Shown here: piece after piece, positions 10,011 through 19,245 of the stretch
How the letters are laid out: each line of letters opens with the position of its first letter
How positions within the stretch are numbered: position 1 is the stretch's first letter
NCBI RefSeq assembly: GCF_000177335.1
Contig: NZ_ADFP01000071.1
Span: forward strand, 1-64,000
Length of the DNA: 64,000 nt
Source: Pyramidobacter piscolens W5455
GTDB taxonomy: Bacteria > Synergistota > Synergistia > Synergistales > Dethiosulfovibrionaceae
Direction: 5' to 3'
Notes under the pieces: generated by a model
Told to the model about the DNA's origin: nothing
The model's input: only the letters and a program-made list of their open reading frames with translations
Databases searched by the model: none
Position numbers and translations under genes: made by a program

Positions 10011-11906
10011 ATGAACGATTTTTTGCCGGTCTGCCGGCGCGACATGGAGCGCCGCGGCTGGGACCAACTGGATTTTCTGTTTGTCACCGGCGATGCTTAC
10101 GTGGATCACCCGACGTTTGCCAACGGTCTGATCGCCCGCTGGATGGAATTCCTCGGCTATCGCATCGGCGTGATCGCCCAGCCCGACTGGCGCGGCCGCA
10201 GCGATTTCGAAGCGATGGGGGAACCGCGGCTGGCCGTCTTCGTGTCGGCGGGCAACTTGGATTCCATGCTGAACAAGCTGACCGCCTCGCGCAACAAGCG
10301 AGGTCACGACGCCTATTCGCCCAACGGCGAAGCCGGACATCGCCCCGATCGGGCCACGATCGTCTACTGCAACCGCGTCCGCGAGATCTGGGGGAGAAAG
10401 CCGCTGATCGTCGGCGGCATCGAAGCCAGTATGCGCCGTTTCAGCCATTACGATTACTGGTCGGACAAGGTGCGCCGCCCGATGCTTGCCGACTGCAAAG
10501 CGGATCTTTTGATTTACGGCATGGGCGAACTTCAGCTGAAGGAAATCGCCGCCCGGCTCGAGGCGGGCGTGCCGGCGCGCGAGATCGACTCGGTGCCGGG
10601 CACCTGCGTGATGAAAAAGTCAAAGCCGGGGGACTGCGTGGAAATTCCCCCCTACGAGGCGGTCGCGGCCGACAAAACGGCTTATGCCGAAGCGTTCCGC
10701 CTGCAAAGCCTGGAACAGGACCCCATCCGCGGCACGGCGGTGGCGCAAAAAGTCGGCGACCGCTACATGGTGCAGAACAGGCCCATGCGCCCGCTGACGA
10801 CGGAAGAATTCGACCTGGTCAACGAGCTGCCGTTTACCCGCGAAGCCCATCCCATGTACGACGCCCGCGGCGGAGTCCCCGCCATTGAAGAGGTGCGCTT
10901 CAGCATCAACAGTACGCGCGGATGCTTCGGCAGCTGCGCTTTCTGCGCGATCCACGCCCACCAGGGGCGCATCGTTCAGGCGCGAAGCGAGGAGTCGATC
11001 CTGCGGGAAGCCCGCGAGATGACGCGCCACCCGAAATTCAAAGGCTACATTCACGACGTCGGCGGCCCGACGGGGAATTTCCGTTCTCCCGCCTGCGAAG
11101 ATCAGCTGCGCCGCGGCTGCTGCCGCCACCGGCAGTGCCTTTCGCCGAAGCCGTGCCCTCATCTGAACGCGACTCATCGTGAGTTCATCCGGCTGCTTGA
11201 AAAACTGAGAGCCGTTCCCGGCGTGAAAAAAGTTTTTATCCGATCGGGACTGCGTTACGATTATATCCTCGCCGATCCCGAGGGCGGACGGTTTATCGAC
11301 GCGCTGTGCCGCTATCACGTTTCCGGGCAGCTGCGCGTGGCGCCGGAGCATGCCAGCCTGCGCGTGCTCCGTTTGATGGGCAAGCCGCCCGTCGAGGAGT
11401 ACGTGCGCTTTAAAAAGCTCTTCGAAGAGGCGACGCGGCGCGCGGGGAAAGAGCAGTACGTCTTGCCGTATCTGATTTCCAGCCATCCGGGATGTACGCT
11501 GAAAGACGCGGTCGAGCTGGCGGAATTTCTGCGCGATCAGCGTTTCACGCCGGAGCAGGTGCAGGACTTTATCCCGACGCCGGGCAGCCTCTCGACCTGC
11601 ATGTTCTATACCGGGCTCGACCCGGCGACGGGCGAAAAGCTGTACGTCCCCCGCGGCGGTCATGAAAAAGCCCTGCAGCGCGCGCTGCTTCAGTATCGGA
11701 AGCCCGAAAATTACGACCTTGTGGCGGAAGCGTTGCACAAAGCCGGCCGCGACGACTTGATCGGCTGGGACGAGCGCTGCCTGATCCGCCCGCCGAAGAG
11801 GGGCCGGCAGGGGATTTCTGTGAAACGAAAAGGACGGAACGCGTCTTTCGCTTCGGGAGGAGAAAAAAGGAAATATGGCCAACACACTCGCCGAAACCCT
11901 GACTGA
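10011..11906 (+). CDS. YgiQ family radical SAM protein (UPF0313)
   Basis: This roughly 630-residue protein matches YgiQ. The N-terminal part has DFLFVTGDAYVDHP, IGVIAQPDW and SNGEAGHRPDRAT-like stretches, VGGIEASMRRFSHYDYWSD follows, and the radical SAM motif is CFGSCAFC. The function is unknown; a modification or Fe-S enzyme is inferred from the fold. ATG 10011 has an AGAGG site 8 nt upstream; ATG 10005 is possible. The stop lies 31 nt inside murB, an unusually long overlap suggesting co-transcription with hemW and murB. Confidence 0.9.
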   Translation: MNDFLPVCRRDMERRGWDQLDFLFVTGDAYVDHPTFANGLIARWMEFLGYRIGVIAQPDWRGRSDFEAMGEPRLAVFVSAGNLDSMLNKLTASRNKRGHDAYSPNGEAGHRPDRATIVYCNRVREIWGRKPLIVGGIEASMRRFSHYDYWSDKVRRPMLADCKADLLIYGMGELQLKEIAARLEAGVPAREIDSVPGTCVMKKSKPGDCVEIPPYEAVAADKTAYAEAFRLQSLEQDPIRGTAVAQKVGDRYMVQNRPMRPLTTEEFDLVNELPFTREAHPMYDARGGVPAIEEVRFSINSTRGCFGSCAFCAIHAHQGRIVQARSEESILREAREMTRHPKFKGYIHDVGGPTGNFRSPACEDQLRRGCCRHRQCLSPKPCPHLNATHREFIRLLEKLRAVPGVKKVFIRSGLRYDYILADPEGGRFIDALCRYHVSGQLRVAPEHASLRVLRLMGKPPVEEYVRFKKLFEEATRRAGKEQYVLPYLISSHPGCTLKDAVELAEFLRDQRFTPEQVQDFIPTPGSLSTCMFYTGLDPATGEKLYVPRGGHEKALQRALLQYRKPENYDLVAEALHKAGRDDLIGWDERCLIRPPKRGRQGISVKRKGRNASFASGGEKRKYGQHTRRNPD

Positions 11907-12825
11907 TTCGGGATTGATCTGGAAAGCCGGCGTGCCGCTGCGAAATCTATGTCACTGGAAGATCGGCGGCCCCGCGGATTATGTGATCGAACCGCGTAGC
12001 GCGGAGGAGACCGCGTCGGCGCGCCGCCTTGCCATAGAGGCAAACGTTCCGTTTCTTGTCATCGGCCACGGTTCCAACATGCTTTTCGACGACGCCGGTT
12101 ACCGTGGCGCGATCATAAAACTGGGCAGCAGGATGAGCCGCTGTCGTTTTTCCGGCACGAGGGTCAAAGCGGAAGCCGGGATCTGGGCTCCGGCGCTGGC
12201 GCGGGCGTGCGCCGGGCGCGGCCTGACGGGGCTCGAACATATCGTGGGCATCCCCGGCAACTTGGGCGGATTGCTTTATATGAACGGCGGCAGTCTCAGA
12301 AAGAATATCGGCGACGCCGTTGTCTGCGTGGACATTTTGGACGAACAGGGGAACAGTGCCGCCGTCTCTTCCGCGGAGTGTCGTTTTTCTTACCGTCATT
12401 CGGTTTTTCAGGAGAAGAAGAGCGTTATTCTCGGCGTGGAACTGGAACTTCGGCAGAGCACTCCCGATGAAGTGCGCCGAAATATGTTGGCCGTCCTGAA
12501 AGAACGCCGGGAAAAGTTTCCTCTGGACCTGCCCAACTGCGGTTCGGTGTTTAGCAACGAGCCCCGGCTTTACGAAACGTACGGGCCGCCGGGCATGGTG
12601 ATCGAGCAGACGGGACTGAAAGGCGTTCGCGTCGGCGATGCGGAGATCAGCGCGCGCCATGCCAACTTTATCGTCAATTGCGGACGGGCTTCCTCGGCGG
12701 ATGTTTTCGCGCTGATCAGGCACGTCCGACGGAAAGTTCTGGAGCGGACGGGATTTCTGCTGCACTGCGAGGTCTGTTATGCGGCCCCGGACGGCCGATG
12801 CGGGCGTCTTGACGCATTCCTGTAA
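11875..12825 (+). CDS. murB: UDP-N-acetylenolpyruvoylglucosamine reductase (MurB)
   Basis: This 316-residue FAD enzyme makes UDP-MurNAc in the cytoplasm for peptidoglycan. The FAD-binding region has CHWKIGGPADYVIEP and VIGHGSNMLF, then GLEHIVGIPGNLGGLLYMNGG; the C-terminal domain has LPNCGSVFSNE, containing the catalytic Ser, and RHANFIVN. This C-terminal arrangement suggests the type II (Gram-positive-like) form. ATG 11875 follows GGAGAAAAAAGGAAAT. It ends just before a strong bidirectional terminator. Confidence 0.96.
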   Translation: MANTLAETLTDSGLIWKAGVPLRNLCHWKIGGPADYVIEPRSAEETASARRLAIEANVPFLVIGHGSNMLFDDAGYRGAIIKLGSRMSRCRFSGTRVKAEAGIWAPALARACAGRGLTGLEHIVGIPGNLGGLLYMNGGSLRKNIGDAVVCVDILDEQGNSAAVSSAECRFSYRHSVFQEKKSVILGVELELRQSTPDEVRRNMLAVLKERREKFPLDLPNCGSVFSNEPRLYETYGPPGMVIEQTGLKGVRVGDAEISARHANFIVNCGRASSADVFALIRHVRRKVLERTGFLLHCEVCYAAPDGRCGRLDAFL

Positions 12826-12832
12826 ATAAAAA

Positions 12833-12865
12833 ATGGAAGCTCCTCATTTCCGGAAGAGCTTCCAT
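12833..12865. terminator. Bidirectional intrinsic terminator between murB and yedF
   Basis: A 10-bp perfect stem (ATGGAAGCTC / GAGCTTCCAT) with a 13-nt loop is flanked by A-rich sequence on the left and T-rich sequence on the right. It can stop transcription of the converging murB and yedF genes. Confidence 0.85.
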
Positions 12866-12891
12866 CATTTTTGGATTCGACGTCGGGAATT

Positions 12892-13491
12892 TCACAGAGA
12901 AAGAGTATTGCAGGCAAGCAAGGTGGAAACGATCTCGAACATGTTGGAGACGATCCCGACCCCGACTTTTTCCATCAGGCCGAAGTGCTTCAGGCAGGTC
13001 CCGCAGACAAGCACCGTGCCGCCCCGCGCCACATAATCGCGAAGCGTTTCGGCGCTGGACGTGTCCCGTTCCGCAAGCTTGACGCCCTCGTTCATCAGGG
13101 CGATCACGGCCGGGCGCTCGTTTTCGTCGTACTGTACCAGCGTGCCGAGAAACGCTTTCATCAGCACTTCGCCGAGTTGCGGATCGTCGCCGCCGATTCT
13201 GCTGTGAGCGATGAAAACGGCGTTCTTCAGTCTGGCCGACGGCATCAGGTCGCAGCCGCAGAATTCGGGAGCCGGCAGCGAACCGTCGCGGGTGCCGGTG
13301 ACGGTGAAATCTTTGCCTTCGCCGCTGACCACGGCTCTGTAGCCCTTGCTTTCGAAAAAGCGCGAGACGTTCTGCGTGGCGGGGACGTTGTCCACGCGCA
13401 CGGCGACGGCGTCGGGATTGTCGGCGACGGCGTTTTTGGTCATGATCACGGGTTCGGGGCAGGCTTTGCCTCTGGCATCGATTTGAATCAT
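12892..13491 (-). CDS. yedF: Selenium metabolism protein YedF (TusA-like plus DsrE-like domains)
   Basis: The 199-residue protein has an N-terminal TusA/SirA-like domain (MIQIDARGKACPEPVIMTK, with the CPxP motif Cys) and a C-terminal DsrE-like domain (LKNAVFIAHSRIGGDD to GTVLVCGTCLKHFGL). This is the architecture of the YedF family that co-occurs with selenium-use genes. It may bind or deliver selenium, but the exact role is not established. It is divergent from selA. ATG 13491 has GGAGG 8 nt upstream; the frame is open further but lacks a better site. Confidence 0.92.
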   Translation of the reverse strand: MIQIDARGKACPEPVIMTKNAVADNPDAVAVRVDNVPATQNVSRFFESKGYRAVVSGEGKDFTVTGTRDGSLPAPEFCGCDLMPSARLKNAVFIAHSRIGGDDPQLGEVLMKAFLGTLVQYDENERPAVIALMNEGVKLAERDTSSAETLRDYVARGGTVLVCGTCLKHFGLMEKVGVGIVSNMFEIVSTLLACNTLSL

Positions 13492-13599
13492 TTTTCTTTC
13501 CTCCAATTCCAATATTCGTGAGATAATAAACGACGACAATAATGATTATAGCATTCAAGGTTAAAAATGCTACTCGAAATTTACTGTGGGAGCGTGTTC

Positions 13600-15030
13600 A
13601 TGTTGATTAAGAAGCAGAGTAAGGTCGAGTCCGTTCAGGAGGTAATGCGGTCGCTTCCTTCCATGGAAAAAATTCTCACCGACGGCCGCTTGGGCGAATT
13701 CGACGGCATTATCGACCGCGACAGTCTCAAACGCATGTGTCGCGACGCTCTGGAACGCTGGCGCGACATGATTCTCGACAGAGAAGTGCTGAGTTTTGAC
13801 GGCGACGTTTTTTTTGCGGAACTGCGTCAGGAATTGAAACGTCGGCTGCGTCCCAGTCTGCGTCCCGTGCTGAATTGCACCGGCGTCGTGGTGCACACGA
13901 ATCTCGGGCGCTCCTGTCTTTCCGCCGAGGCGGCCGAAGCGGCGCGCGCGGCCGCCTGCGGGTACAGCACGCTCGAGTACAATCTCGAAAGCGGCGCGCG
14001 CGGGCACAGGAACTTCCACGTGGAATGGCTTCTTTGCCAGCTGACGGGAGCCGAAGCGGCGCTCGTCGTGAACAACAACGCGGGCGCGGTGCTGCTGGTG
14101 CTCGCCGCGCTGGCCGGCAAAAAGGAAGCGGTCGTGTCCCGCGGGGAGCTGGTGGAGATCGGCGGTTCGTTCCGCATTCCCGACATCATGAGCTTCGCCG
14201 GGGCCCGCCTGGTGGAGATCGGCTGCACGAACCGCACCCACTTGAAAGATTACGAAAACGCGATTACCGACGAAACGGCGATGCTGCTCAAAGTCCATCC
14301 GTCGAATTTCCGCATTACGGGGTACGTGTCCCTGCCGCTCCGGGAGGATCTGGCCGAACTGGCCCATGCCAAGGGGCTGCTGATGATGGAGGATTTGGGA
14401 AGCGGCATTCTCGTGGACGCGCAAACGCTGGGGCTTGAGGGCGAGCCGACCGTGAACGAGTGTCTCGAAGCCGGCGTTGACGTCGTCACTTTCTCGGGGG
14501 ACAAACTTCTCGGCGGTCCGCAGATCGGCGCCATCGTCGGCAGGAAAGAGATCATCGATCGGATCCGCAAGTACCCGCTGCTGCGCGCTTTGCGCTGCGA
14601 TAAAATGACGCTGGCCGCCATGGAGGCAACGCTCCGCATTTATCTTCGCGGCGACTGGGAAAAAATCCCTTCACTCGGCATGATCGCCGCGTCTGAAGAC
14701 GAATTGAAAGCGCGGGCGGCCGCCTTGAAAAAAAGAATTGATGCCGAGCTGGCCGATTTCTGCCTGCACACGAAAGTCGTGCCGGTCCAAGACGCCGTCG
14801 GCGGCGGCGCTTATCCGGAACGTCCGCTGCCGGGCTGGGCGGTTTCGCTGCTTCCGGCCAACGAGAATTTAAACGCCGGCATTCTGCAGGAACGCCTGCG
14901 CCGCTGTACTCTGCCCGTCGTCGCCGGAGCGCGCAGCAATGAGCTTTTGCTCCATATGCGCACGCTCCCGGCCGAGAACGAGAGCGTCTTGATGGATTCG
15001 CTGAGAGAAGCTCTGGTGACGGAACGATGA
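13600..15030 (+). CDS. selA: L-seryl-tRNA(Sec) selenium transferase (SelA)
   Basis: This PLP enzyme of about 476 residues converts Ser-tRNA(Sec) to Sec-tRNA(Sec) using selenophosphate. Conserved stretches include [15 protein letters not shown]-like sequence (here [15 protein letters not shown]), [11 protein letters not shown] and the PLP-lysine region [12 protein letters not shown]. Several starts are possible; ATG 13600 has a GGGAG site 7 nt upstream. The stop overlaps selB by 4 nt. Together with selB this shows the host can translate UGA as selenocysteine. selC and selD were not found in the window. Confidence 0.96.
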   Translation: MLIKKQSKVESVQEVMRSLPSMEKILTDGRLGEFDGIIDRDSLKRMCRDALERWRDMILDREVLSFDGDVFFAELRQELKRRLRPSLRPVLNCTGVVVHTNLGRSCLSAEAAEAARAAACGYSTLEYNLESGARGHRNFHVEWLLCQLTGAEAALVVNNNAGAVLLVLAALAGKKEAVVSRGELVEIGGSFRIPDIMSFAGARLVEIGCTNRTHLKDYENAITDETAMLLKVHPSNFRITGYVSLPLREDLAELAHAKGLLMMEDLGSGILVDAQTLGLEGEPTVNECLEAGVDVVTFSGDKLLGGPQIGAIVGRKEIIDRIRKYPLLRALRCDKMTLAAMEATLRIYLRGDWEKIPSLGMIAASEDELKARAAALKKRIDAELADFCLHTKVVPVQDAVGGGAYPERPLPGWAVSLLPANENLNAGILQERLRRCTLPVVAGARSNELLLHMRTLPAENESVLMDSLREALVTER

Positions 15031-16946
15031 GCCGGCGCGAAATTTCGCTCGTGGTCGGAACCGCGGGGCACATCGACCATGGCAAAACGCAGTTGGTCAA
15101 AGCTCTGACGGGAATCGACTGCGATCGTTTGGGCGAAGAGAAAAAACGCGGCATCACGATCGAACTGGGATTCGCGCCGCTGGTCCTGCCCAGCGAGCGC
15201 GTGATCAGCCTGATCGACGTTCCCGGTCATGACCGTTTCATCCGGCAGATGGTGTCGGGAGCTTCCGGCGTCGACGCGGTCATGCTGGTCGTCGCTGCGG
15301 ACGAAGGCGTGATGCCGCAGACGCGGGAACATCTGGACATCCTGTGCCTGCTTGGCGTTCAGCACGGCATCGTCGCCATCACGAAAAAGGATCTGGTCGA
15401 CGAAGAGATGCTCGCACTCGTCGAAGAGGACGTCCGCACTCTGACGGCCGGCACGTTCCTCGAGGGCTGCCCGGTCGTGAGCGTCTCTTCGGTGACCGGC
15501 GCCGGCATCGACGAATTACGGCGCGCGCTGGAGCGTCTGGTGGATCAGGTAAAGCCGCGGGAGCGCAGCGGCGCTTACTTCATGCCGATCGACCGAGCGT
15601 TTCCCGTGGCGGGATTCGGCACGGTCGTCACCGGTACGGCCTACAAAGGGAGCATTGCTCCCGGCGAGGAGATCGAAGTCTATCCTTCCGGGCGGAGATC
15701 GCGCGTGCGCTCGGTGCAGGTCCACGGGAAAACCGTCGAGTCCGCCTATGCCGGACAGCGCGTCGCCATGTGCCTGAACGATCTCGATCTGAATGAGATC
15801 CGGCACGGCGACGTCGTCTGCGCGGACAGCGTCTACAAAGCGACATCGTGTCTTGACGTGATGCTCAAACTGCTCGGCTTCGTTCCCGAACCTCTGGAAC
15901 ATTGGCAGCGCGTCCGGCTTCACATCGGCACGTCCGACGTCCTGACCAGAGTTTCCCTGCTCGACGAAAAAAATCTCCGTCCCGGTCAGACCGCCCCCGT
16001 TCAGCTGGTTCTGGAAGAGCCGGTGGTCGCTTCGCTGGGGCAGCGCTTTGTGATCCGCTTTTACAGCCCGCTGCGGACGATCGGCGGCGGAGAAGTGCTC
16101 GTCCCCTATGCGAGCCGCCCCTCGGGCAGGAAACGCCGCGAATCGGAACGCGACCGTCTGGTCGCGCTCAGCGGGACGTTGACCCGCGAGGAACGGGTCG
16201 GCGCGATCGTGAACTTCGAGGGGAGCCTTTCCATGAGCGAACTCATGGTGCAGGCGCAAGAGCGCCGTCAGGACCTTGCCGCGGTCCTCGAGAAGCTGGA
16301 AAGCGGCGGCAAATTGGTGCGTCTCCACGTCGGCGACGGCATGATCTTTTCGGCGGAAAGCTATCGGAACGCCGTGGAAAAACTTCGTGCCGCAGCGAAG
16401 GCGTTCCATGCCGCTTATCCGCACCAGCGCGGGATCGCGCCGGAATCGCTGATCAATCAGGTCTTCTCTGAGTCGGAACGGAAAATCGGCCGCCTGATCC
16501 TGGAAAAGGCCGTCGAGCAGAGCCGGTTCAGAGTTGACGGAGACGTGCTGGCGCTGCCGAAGTTTGCAGCCGTCGACGACTCTGCGTACAGCGAGGCGCG
16601 GAAAAAACTGCTGGATCATTGTTCCAGGTGCGGTTTTCAGCTGCCGGAAATCGAGGCTTTGCCGAAAAACCTGAACATGACGGCCGGAGATTTTAGAAAA
16701 CTGCTGGATCAGCTGAAAAAGAACAATGAAGTCGTCGTTCTTGAAGGGACGTTTGTCCTCGCGGTCGAGATTCTCAATCCGCTTCTGGCCCGGCTGAGCC
16801 GGATCGAGGGAGGGTTCACGCTGGCGCAAGTGCGGGATTTGACGGGCAGCAGCCGCAAGTTCGTCCTGCCTGTCCTTGAGTACATGGACGGAAGAGGGAT
16901 CACGCGGCGCGTCGGCGAAAAGAGAATTCTCTTGAAAAAAGACTAA
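15027..16946 (+). CDS. selB: Selenocysteine-specific elongation factor SelB
   Basis: This 639-residue GTPase carries Sec-tRNA(Sec) to UGA codons marked by a SECIS hairpin. The G-domain has [38 protein letters not shown] and TKKD. The long C-terminal part is the expected array of winged-helix domains that bind the SECIS RNA. Length is normal and no domain is missing. It is translationally coupled to selA by an ATGA overlap and followed by a terminator. Confidence 0.97.
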   Translation: MSRREISLVVGTAGHIDHGKTQLVKALTGIDCDRLGEEKKRGITIELGFAPLVLPSERVISLIDVPGHDRFIRQMVSGASGVDAVMLVVAADEGVMPQTREHLDILCLLGVQHGIVAITKKDLVDEEMLALVEEDVRTLTAGTFLEGCPVVSVSSVTGAGIDELRRALERLVDQVKPRERSGAYFMPIDRAFPVAGFGTVVTGTAYKGSIAPGEEIEVYPSGRRSRVRSVQVHGKTVESAYAGQRVAMCLNDLDLNEIRHGDVVCADSVYKATSCLDVMLKLLGFVPEPLEHWQRVRLHIGTSDVLTRVSLLDEKNLRPGQTAPVQLVLEEPVVASLGQRFVIRFYSPLRTIGGGEVLVPYASRPSGRKRRESERDRLVALSGTLTREERVGAIVNFEGSLSMSELMVQAQERRQDLAAVLEKLESGGKLVRLHVGDGMIFSAESYRNAVEKLRAAAKAFHAAYPHQRGIAPESLINQVFSESERKIGRLILEKAVEQSRFRVDGDVLALPKFAAVDDSAYSEARKKLLDHCSRCGFQLPEIEALPKNLNMTAGDFRKLLDQLKKNNEVVVLEGTFVLAVEILNPLLARLSRIEGGFTLAQVRDLTGSSRKFVLPVLEYMDGRGITRRVGEKRILLKKD

Positions 16947-16990
16947 AAAGCAGAGTCTTCTCCGGAATGAAGAGGCGCTGATTATTTCAA

Positions 16991-17014
16991 AAAGAGGCTC
17001 CGGCCTCTTTTTTT
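16991..17014 (+). terminator. Intrinsic terminator after selB
   Basis: The stem AAAGAGGC / GCCTCTTT with a 4-nt loop is followed directly by four more T residues. It ends the selAB transcript but stands only 28 nt before the ispE start. Confidence 0.85.
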
Positions 17015-17041
17015 GTCGCAGCGTGCAGGAGGCTGATCGAG

Positions 17042-17878
17042 GTGGAATTTCGGAACTGCTGGGCCAAGATAAATCTGTCTTTGCGAGTTGTGGGCAGGCT
17101 GCAATCCGGTTATCATGACCTGTGCTCCGTCTTTTTCAAAATCGGGCCGGTTGATTGCTTGACAATTAATGAGGACGTAGAGGATAATGTAAGGGTAATT
17201 TTTAGCCGGACAAAGTCAGGCATCCAGGGACGCAATATTCTTTTGAAAGCGCTGGACAGGATCCGCGCTGCGGGCATCGCCGTACCGCCGCTGGACATGC
17301 GCCTCGAGAAAAGAGTACCGCCGGGAACGGGGCTGGGCGGCGGCAGCGGCGACGCCGCCGCGCTTTTGGATTATCTGGCGTCGGCGGGGTATCCCGTGGG
17401 ACGATTCGCTGCGGAGATCGGCGCCGACGTTCCGTTTCTGCTCAGCCGGGTTTCTGCGGCGCTTGCGCGGGGGGCGGGGGAAAAACTCTCGCCGCTGCAG
17501 GCCTCCCCAGCCCAATGGCGAGTCGTCGTCGCCATACCGACGTGGCGTTGTGTGACGGCCGATATGTTTGCCAGACTGGACGAATATTTTCATGACGAAT
17601 GGAAAAGCACGAGCGAGCGGGCGTGCTCGGAAGCGCGTCAAGTTTTTGACCGGCTTGTGCGCGGAGAGTTCTGCGGCCTGCTGCCGAACGATTTTTCCGA
17701 TCTGCTTTTAAGGGAACGCGGCGAATATCGAGCGCTTTTTGCCGATTTTTATCGGAGCGGGGCCATCGCCTGGGGAATCAGCGGCAGCGGCAGCTCTGCC
17801 TTTGCCTTGTGGAATAAGAACGACTTTCGCGGTTTCAGCACTGCGTTGCCCTGGGTGGAGGACGTGCTTGTTTTTTGA
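17042..17878 (+). CDS. ispE: 4-diphosphocytidyl-2-C-methyl-D-erythritol kinase (IspE)
   Basis: The 278-residue GHMP kinase phosphorylates CDP-methylerythritol in the MEP isoprenoid pathway. It begins with the family-like CWAKINLSLRVVGRLQSGYH and has the ATP-binding loop PPGTGLGGGSGDAAALL plus a C-terminal SGSGSSAFAL. The start is GTG 17042, 9 nt after AGGAGG. It is followed 31 nt later by purR, the same ispE-purR order as in Bacillus subtilis. The preceding terminator leaves little room for a dedicated promoter. Confidence 0.95.
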   Translation: MEFRNCWAKINLSLRVVGRLQSGYHDLCSVFFKIGPVDCLTINEDVEDNVRVIFSRTKSGIQGRNILLKALDRIRAAGIAVPPLDMRLEKRVPPGTGLGGGSGDAAALLDYLASAGYPVGRFAAEIGADVPFLLSRVSAALARGAGEKLSPLQASPAQWRVVVAIPTWRCVTADMFARLDEYFHDEWKSTSERACSEARQVFDRLVRGEFCGLLPNDFSDLLLRERGEYRALFADFYRSGAIAWGISGSGSSAFALWNKNDFRGFSTALPWVEDVLVF

Positions 17879-17909
17879 ATCGATCGAAAAAGAAAAGGTG
17901 TGACACGAC

Positions 17910-18698
17910 ATGAAAGGTCAGCGTACGGAACGGCTTATTCGTATAACTTCCAAATTTCTTTCTTCCCCGTCATGTCAGATTTCACTGACCGGTCTGGCCG
18001 ATGAGTTCGGGGTTTCGAAGACCGTGATCAGCGATGATGTGTCCATGGTGAACGATGCCCTGACGCAAGAGGGATACGGCCATCTGGTCGTAGACCGTGG
18101 CCGCACCGGAGGAGCTTTTCTCGTCCCCGCATTGTCCCCGGAACGGCGCGAAGAGTTTTTGAAGAACGTCGCGAAAATCCTTTCCGCCCCCAGCCGTTTG
18201 CTGCCGGGAGGGTTGATTTATTATGCGGATATCCTCTTCAATCCCGTCTATACGGATATCTTGGGATTGGCTTTCGCTTCGGATTTTAAAGGGCTTCATC
18301 CCACTTTGATCATGACCTCGGAGGTAAAAGGAATCCCCCTTGGGCTGGCGACGGCCCGGGCTTTGGGCGTGCCTCTGGCGGTGTGCCGTTTTCGAAACCG
18401 CGCCAGCGATGGGCCGGCCGTCTGCGTGCATTATCCGACGCAGAGCGGCGAAGTCCGCTCGATGTACATGGGAACGAAAATCCTTTCGCCCGACGACAAG
18501 GTGCTTCTGATCGACGATTTCATGCACGGCGGCAGCACTGCGGCCGGAATGGCTCAGGTCGTGCGTGAATTCCGCGCGGAATTGGTCGGGATGGGCGTGT
18601 TTATCGTCGTGGACGAGCCGGAGGAAAAAGCCGTCAGCGAATATAAAGCTTTATTGAAGCTCTCTTTGCATGGCGAGGAGCGCGTTTCGCTCTTTTGA
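17910..18698 (+). CDS. purR: Purine operon repressor PurR (bacillary type)
   Basis: The 262-residue protein has an N-terminal winged helix (residues about 1-75, with SLTGLADEFGVSKTVISDD) and a phosphoribosyltransferase-like domain with the PRPP-binding loop VLLIDDFMHGGSTAAGM. In Gram-positives, PRPP releases this repressor from PurBox operators of purine genes. It is unrelated to the LacI-type PurR of E. coli. A purine operon lies 11 kb upstream and is the obvious target; candidate boxes there are weak. Confidence 0.93.
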   Translation: MKGQRTERLIRITSKFLSSPSCQISLTGLADEFGVSKTVISDDVSMVNDALTQEGYGHLVVDRGRTGGAFLVPALSPERREEFLKNVAKILSAPSRLLPGGLIYYADILFNPVYTDILGLAFASDFKGLHPTLIMTSEVKGIPLGLATARALGVPLAVCRFRNRASDGPAVCVHYPTQSGEVRSMYMGTKILSPDDKVLLIDDFMHGGSTAAGMAQVVREFRAELVGMGVFIVVDEPEEKAVSEYKALLKLSLHGEERVSLF

Positions 18699-18716
18699 TG
18701 CGCATGGAATGACGGG

Positions 18717-18745
18717 TTGACTCATGTCGTGGCGCTGGTTATAAT
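18717..18745 (+). promoter_or_regulatory. Consensus sigma-70 promoter of the ferredoxin gene
   Basis: TTGACT (18717-18722), a 17-nt spacer and a perfect TATAAT (18740-18745) lie 28 nt upstream of the ferredoxin ATG. It may also drive the downstream tRNA-Met, since no terminator is seen between them. Confidence 0.8.
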
Positions 18746-18772
18746 TGTGCGTCGTGGGAAGGGGACTGGCTC

Positions 18773-18952
18773 ATGTTTGTGACCCTAGATACGGAGAAAT
18801 GTATTGGCTGCGGCGTCTGCGTACAAATCGCGCCGGACGTTTTCTCTCTTGACGAAGCGCGCGGCGTGGCGAAAGTCATTCGCCAGGAAGGCAATGCAGC
18901 GGTGGAGCAGGCTGTGAAAAGCTGTCCGGTCTCGTGTATTGCGGTTGAATAA
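18773..18952 (+). CDS. Small [4Fe-4S] ferredoxin
   Basis: This 59-residue electron carrier reads MFVTLDTEKCIGCGVCVQIAP and ends SCPVSCIAVE. The cluster ligands are C10, C13, C16 (CxxCxxC) and C51 followed by Pro, the single-cluster pattern of Thermotoga-type ferredoxins; C55 is an extra cysteine. ATG 18773 follows GGGAAGGGGACTGGCTC and a consensus promoter. It is a single-gene unit upstream of tRNA-Met. The redox partner cannot be told from context. Confidence 0.92.
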   Translation: MFVTLDTEKCIGCGVCVQIAPDVFSLDEARGVAKVIRQEGNAAVEQAVKSCPVSCIAVE

Positions 18953-18984
18953 CGTCGTTCGTCGTCTGGTTGCATGATCTGAGA

Positions 18985-19059
18985 GGGCCCATAGCTCAAG
19001 GGCAGAGCTGCCGGCTCATAACCGGGAGGTTCCAGGTTCGAACCCTGGTGGGCCCACCA
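18985..19059 (+). tRNA. tRNA with anticodon CAT (probably tRNA-Met)
   Basis: The 75-nt cloverleaf includes an encoded CCA. The acceptor GGGCCCA pairs with TGGGCCC, the D-stem is GCTC/GAGC, the anticodon loop is CTCATAA (CAT at 19017-19019), and the T-arm is CCAGG TTCGAAC CCTGG. The outermost anticodon-stem pair is a G-G mismatch. An elongator Met or a lysidine-modified Ile2 tRNA cannot be separated by eye. Confidence 0.93.
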
Positions 19060-19090
19060 TTTGTCTGTTACGTGATTGAATTTTTTGCGA

Positions 19091-19117
19091 AACCTCGCTT
19101 GCGGCGAGGTTTTTTTG
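19091..19117 (+). terminator. Intrinsic terminator after tRNA-Met
   Basis: The 8-bp stem AACCTCGC / GCGAGGTT has a 5-nt loop and is followed by a run of T. It ends the ferredoxin/tRNA unit. Confidence 0.85.
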
Positions 19118-19245
19118 TTATACTGTGTGTGTCGCTTTGCGGCTCTTCCTCGAAACGCCGCAAGGTTTGAGCTTTTATAAAGGAACACCTTTGTCGAAAA
19201 TACAAAGCTGCCGTGTACGGCAGCGTTCCAGGGAGGCTGAAGGCA

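Noticed and set aside
12892-13491. YedF itself as a selenoprotein
   Set aside because: Its reading frame has no internal TGA, and the CPxP cysteine is encoded normally.
13567-13602. Earlier ATG start (13567) for selA
   Set aside because: There is no ribosome-binding site in front of it and the extra residues do not match the family; ATG 13600 is better placed.
18970-19170. 66-codon plus-strand frame
   Set aside because: It runs through the tRNA-Met gene and its terminator; the tRNA explains the sequence.
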